Of a DNA stretch of 64,000 nt, positions 63,599-64,000 are shown piece after piece. The notes under the pieces were generated by a model, which saw nothing but the letters and a program-made list of their open reading frames with translations, was not told where the DNA came from and did not search any database. Source of the stretch: Leucocoprinus leucothites (Eukaryota; Basidiomycota; Agaricomycetes; Agaricales; Agaricaceae); assembly GCA_013368445.1 (NCBI GenBank), contig JAACJO010000052.1, positions 34,947 through 98,946 of the forward strand. Reading direction: 5' to 3'. How positions within the stretch are numbered: position 1 is the first letter of the stretch; each line of letters starts with the position of its first letter. The position numbers were made by a program, and so were the translations under genes.

Positions 63599-64000
63599 CT
63601 AAAGCTCGACTTCTCGTACACCATCCTTGTCCACAACCTTAACTTTGTACTTTTCGGGGCTCACGATCAACCCTCTTTGACACCTCCTGGATACATCTCT
63701 TGAGCGTAGCGAGACCCTCTTCAAGCGGGGCTTCTGGATCGTGGTATCTAGGACACCAGTCATTAGCACACCAACAGATAAATTGAAATACACAGAAGAA
63801 GCTCACCGATCCAACAAACTGAGAACAAAATACGATCCATACCCATGTGCCGCAAAAGGCACCTCACTGACAGTCCCTAAGTAATCGATCCAGTACAATT
63901 TTGGCTCGTGGGTAGAGGTGTCATAACCCCCTACCAGGAGGTTGACAGAATAAGGGCTCCGCGAGCGGAGTGATTCTGCGAGGGAGCGACGGATCCAAGA
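63599..64000 (-). CDS. 20S proteasome beta-4 subunit, C-terminal part (runs off edge)
   Basis: This is the C-terminal part of the proteasome subunit called PSMB2 in animals and PRE1 in yeast, a non-catalytic beta ring member. The last 400 bp read [40 protein letters not shown] and [10 protein letters not shown]. After a 55-bp intron come [25 protein letters not shown], then [20 protein letters not shown] with VEL and a stop at 63599. Between EVSKR and LIVSPEK the frame shifts by one base in a GGG run (CCC at 63671-63673 on the plus strand); two Gs would restore it. The gene is essential in fungi, so an extra base here is more likely an error than a real mutation. The N-terminal half is outside the window. 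Confidence 0.9.

Overview
The window looks like a fungal chromosome segment, most likely from a basidiomycete of the class Agaricomycetes. Short GT-AG introns occur throughout. Several families typical of that class are present: a KDZ-type transposase with a CxC2 cysteine cluster, basidiomycete BTB/POZ, F-box and DUF262 proteins, FAR-17a/AIG1-like membrane proteins and P-loop G-domain proteins. A Rhizoctonia/Ceratobasidium-like fungus is my best guess, but it rests on remembered family resemblance only.

The window has two halves that meet near 28.6 kb. The left half (1-28.6 kb) is a repeat compartment with almost no CpG. In order it holds: a Ty3/gypsy remnant (0.7-3.5 kb); an LTR-like stretch; a Ty1/copia remnant with its 3' LTR (5.6-7.55 kb); a KDZ transposase relic (8.1-9.3 kb); a 1.34-kb solo LTR (family A); a back-to-back pair of gypsy 3' ends flanked by inverted LTRs (family C, 10.7-16.2 kb); an intact, CpG-rich Tc1/mariner DD34E transposon (16.4-17.7 kb); and a minus-strand gypsy gag-pol (18.8-24.8 kb) split by an A LTR that itself carries a second A LTR. 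It ends with a TA-flanked non-autonomous DNA transposon (25.6-26.2 kb) and a 69-bp minisatellite (27.2-28.6 kb).

The right half (28.6-64 kb) is gene-bearing, with normal CpG. It contains: two divergent G-domain GTPase genes; a long gene-poor stretch (32-38 kb); the C-terminal half of ATG7; a BTB gene; a 21-bp repeat; a DUF262 gene; a MAD1-like N-terminal fragment that runs into an F-box gene; a FAR-17a-like membrane gene; a single-pass membrane protein; a GH16 glucanase; a multi-pass membrane protein; a CxxC protein; an F-box/LRR gene; two tandem aldo-keto reductases; tRNA-Glu(UUC); and the 3' end of the proteasome beta-4 gene at the right edge.

Three themes stand out. First, many right-half genes carry one-base frame breaks, several of them in C/G/T runs. 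One lies in the normally essential proteasome gene, so sequence error is a serious alternative to gene death. Second, the minus-strand gypsy element contains an unusual density of short perfect inverted repeats. Third, paired repeat copies show CpG to TpG/CpA decay, and the intact Tc1 element stands out by having escaped it.
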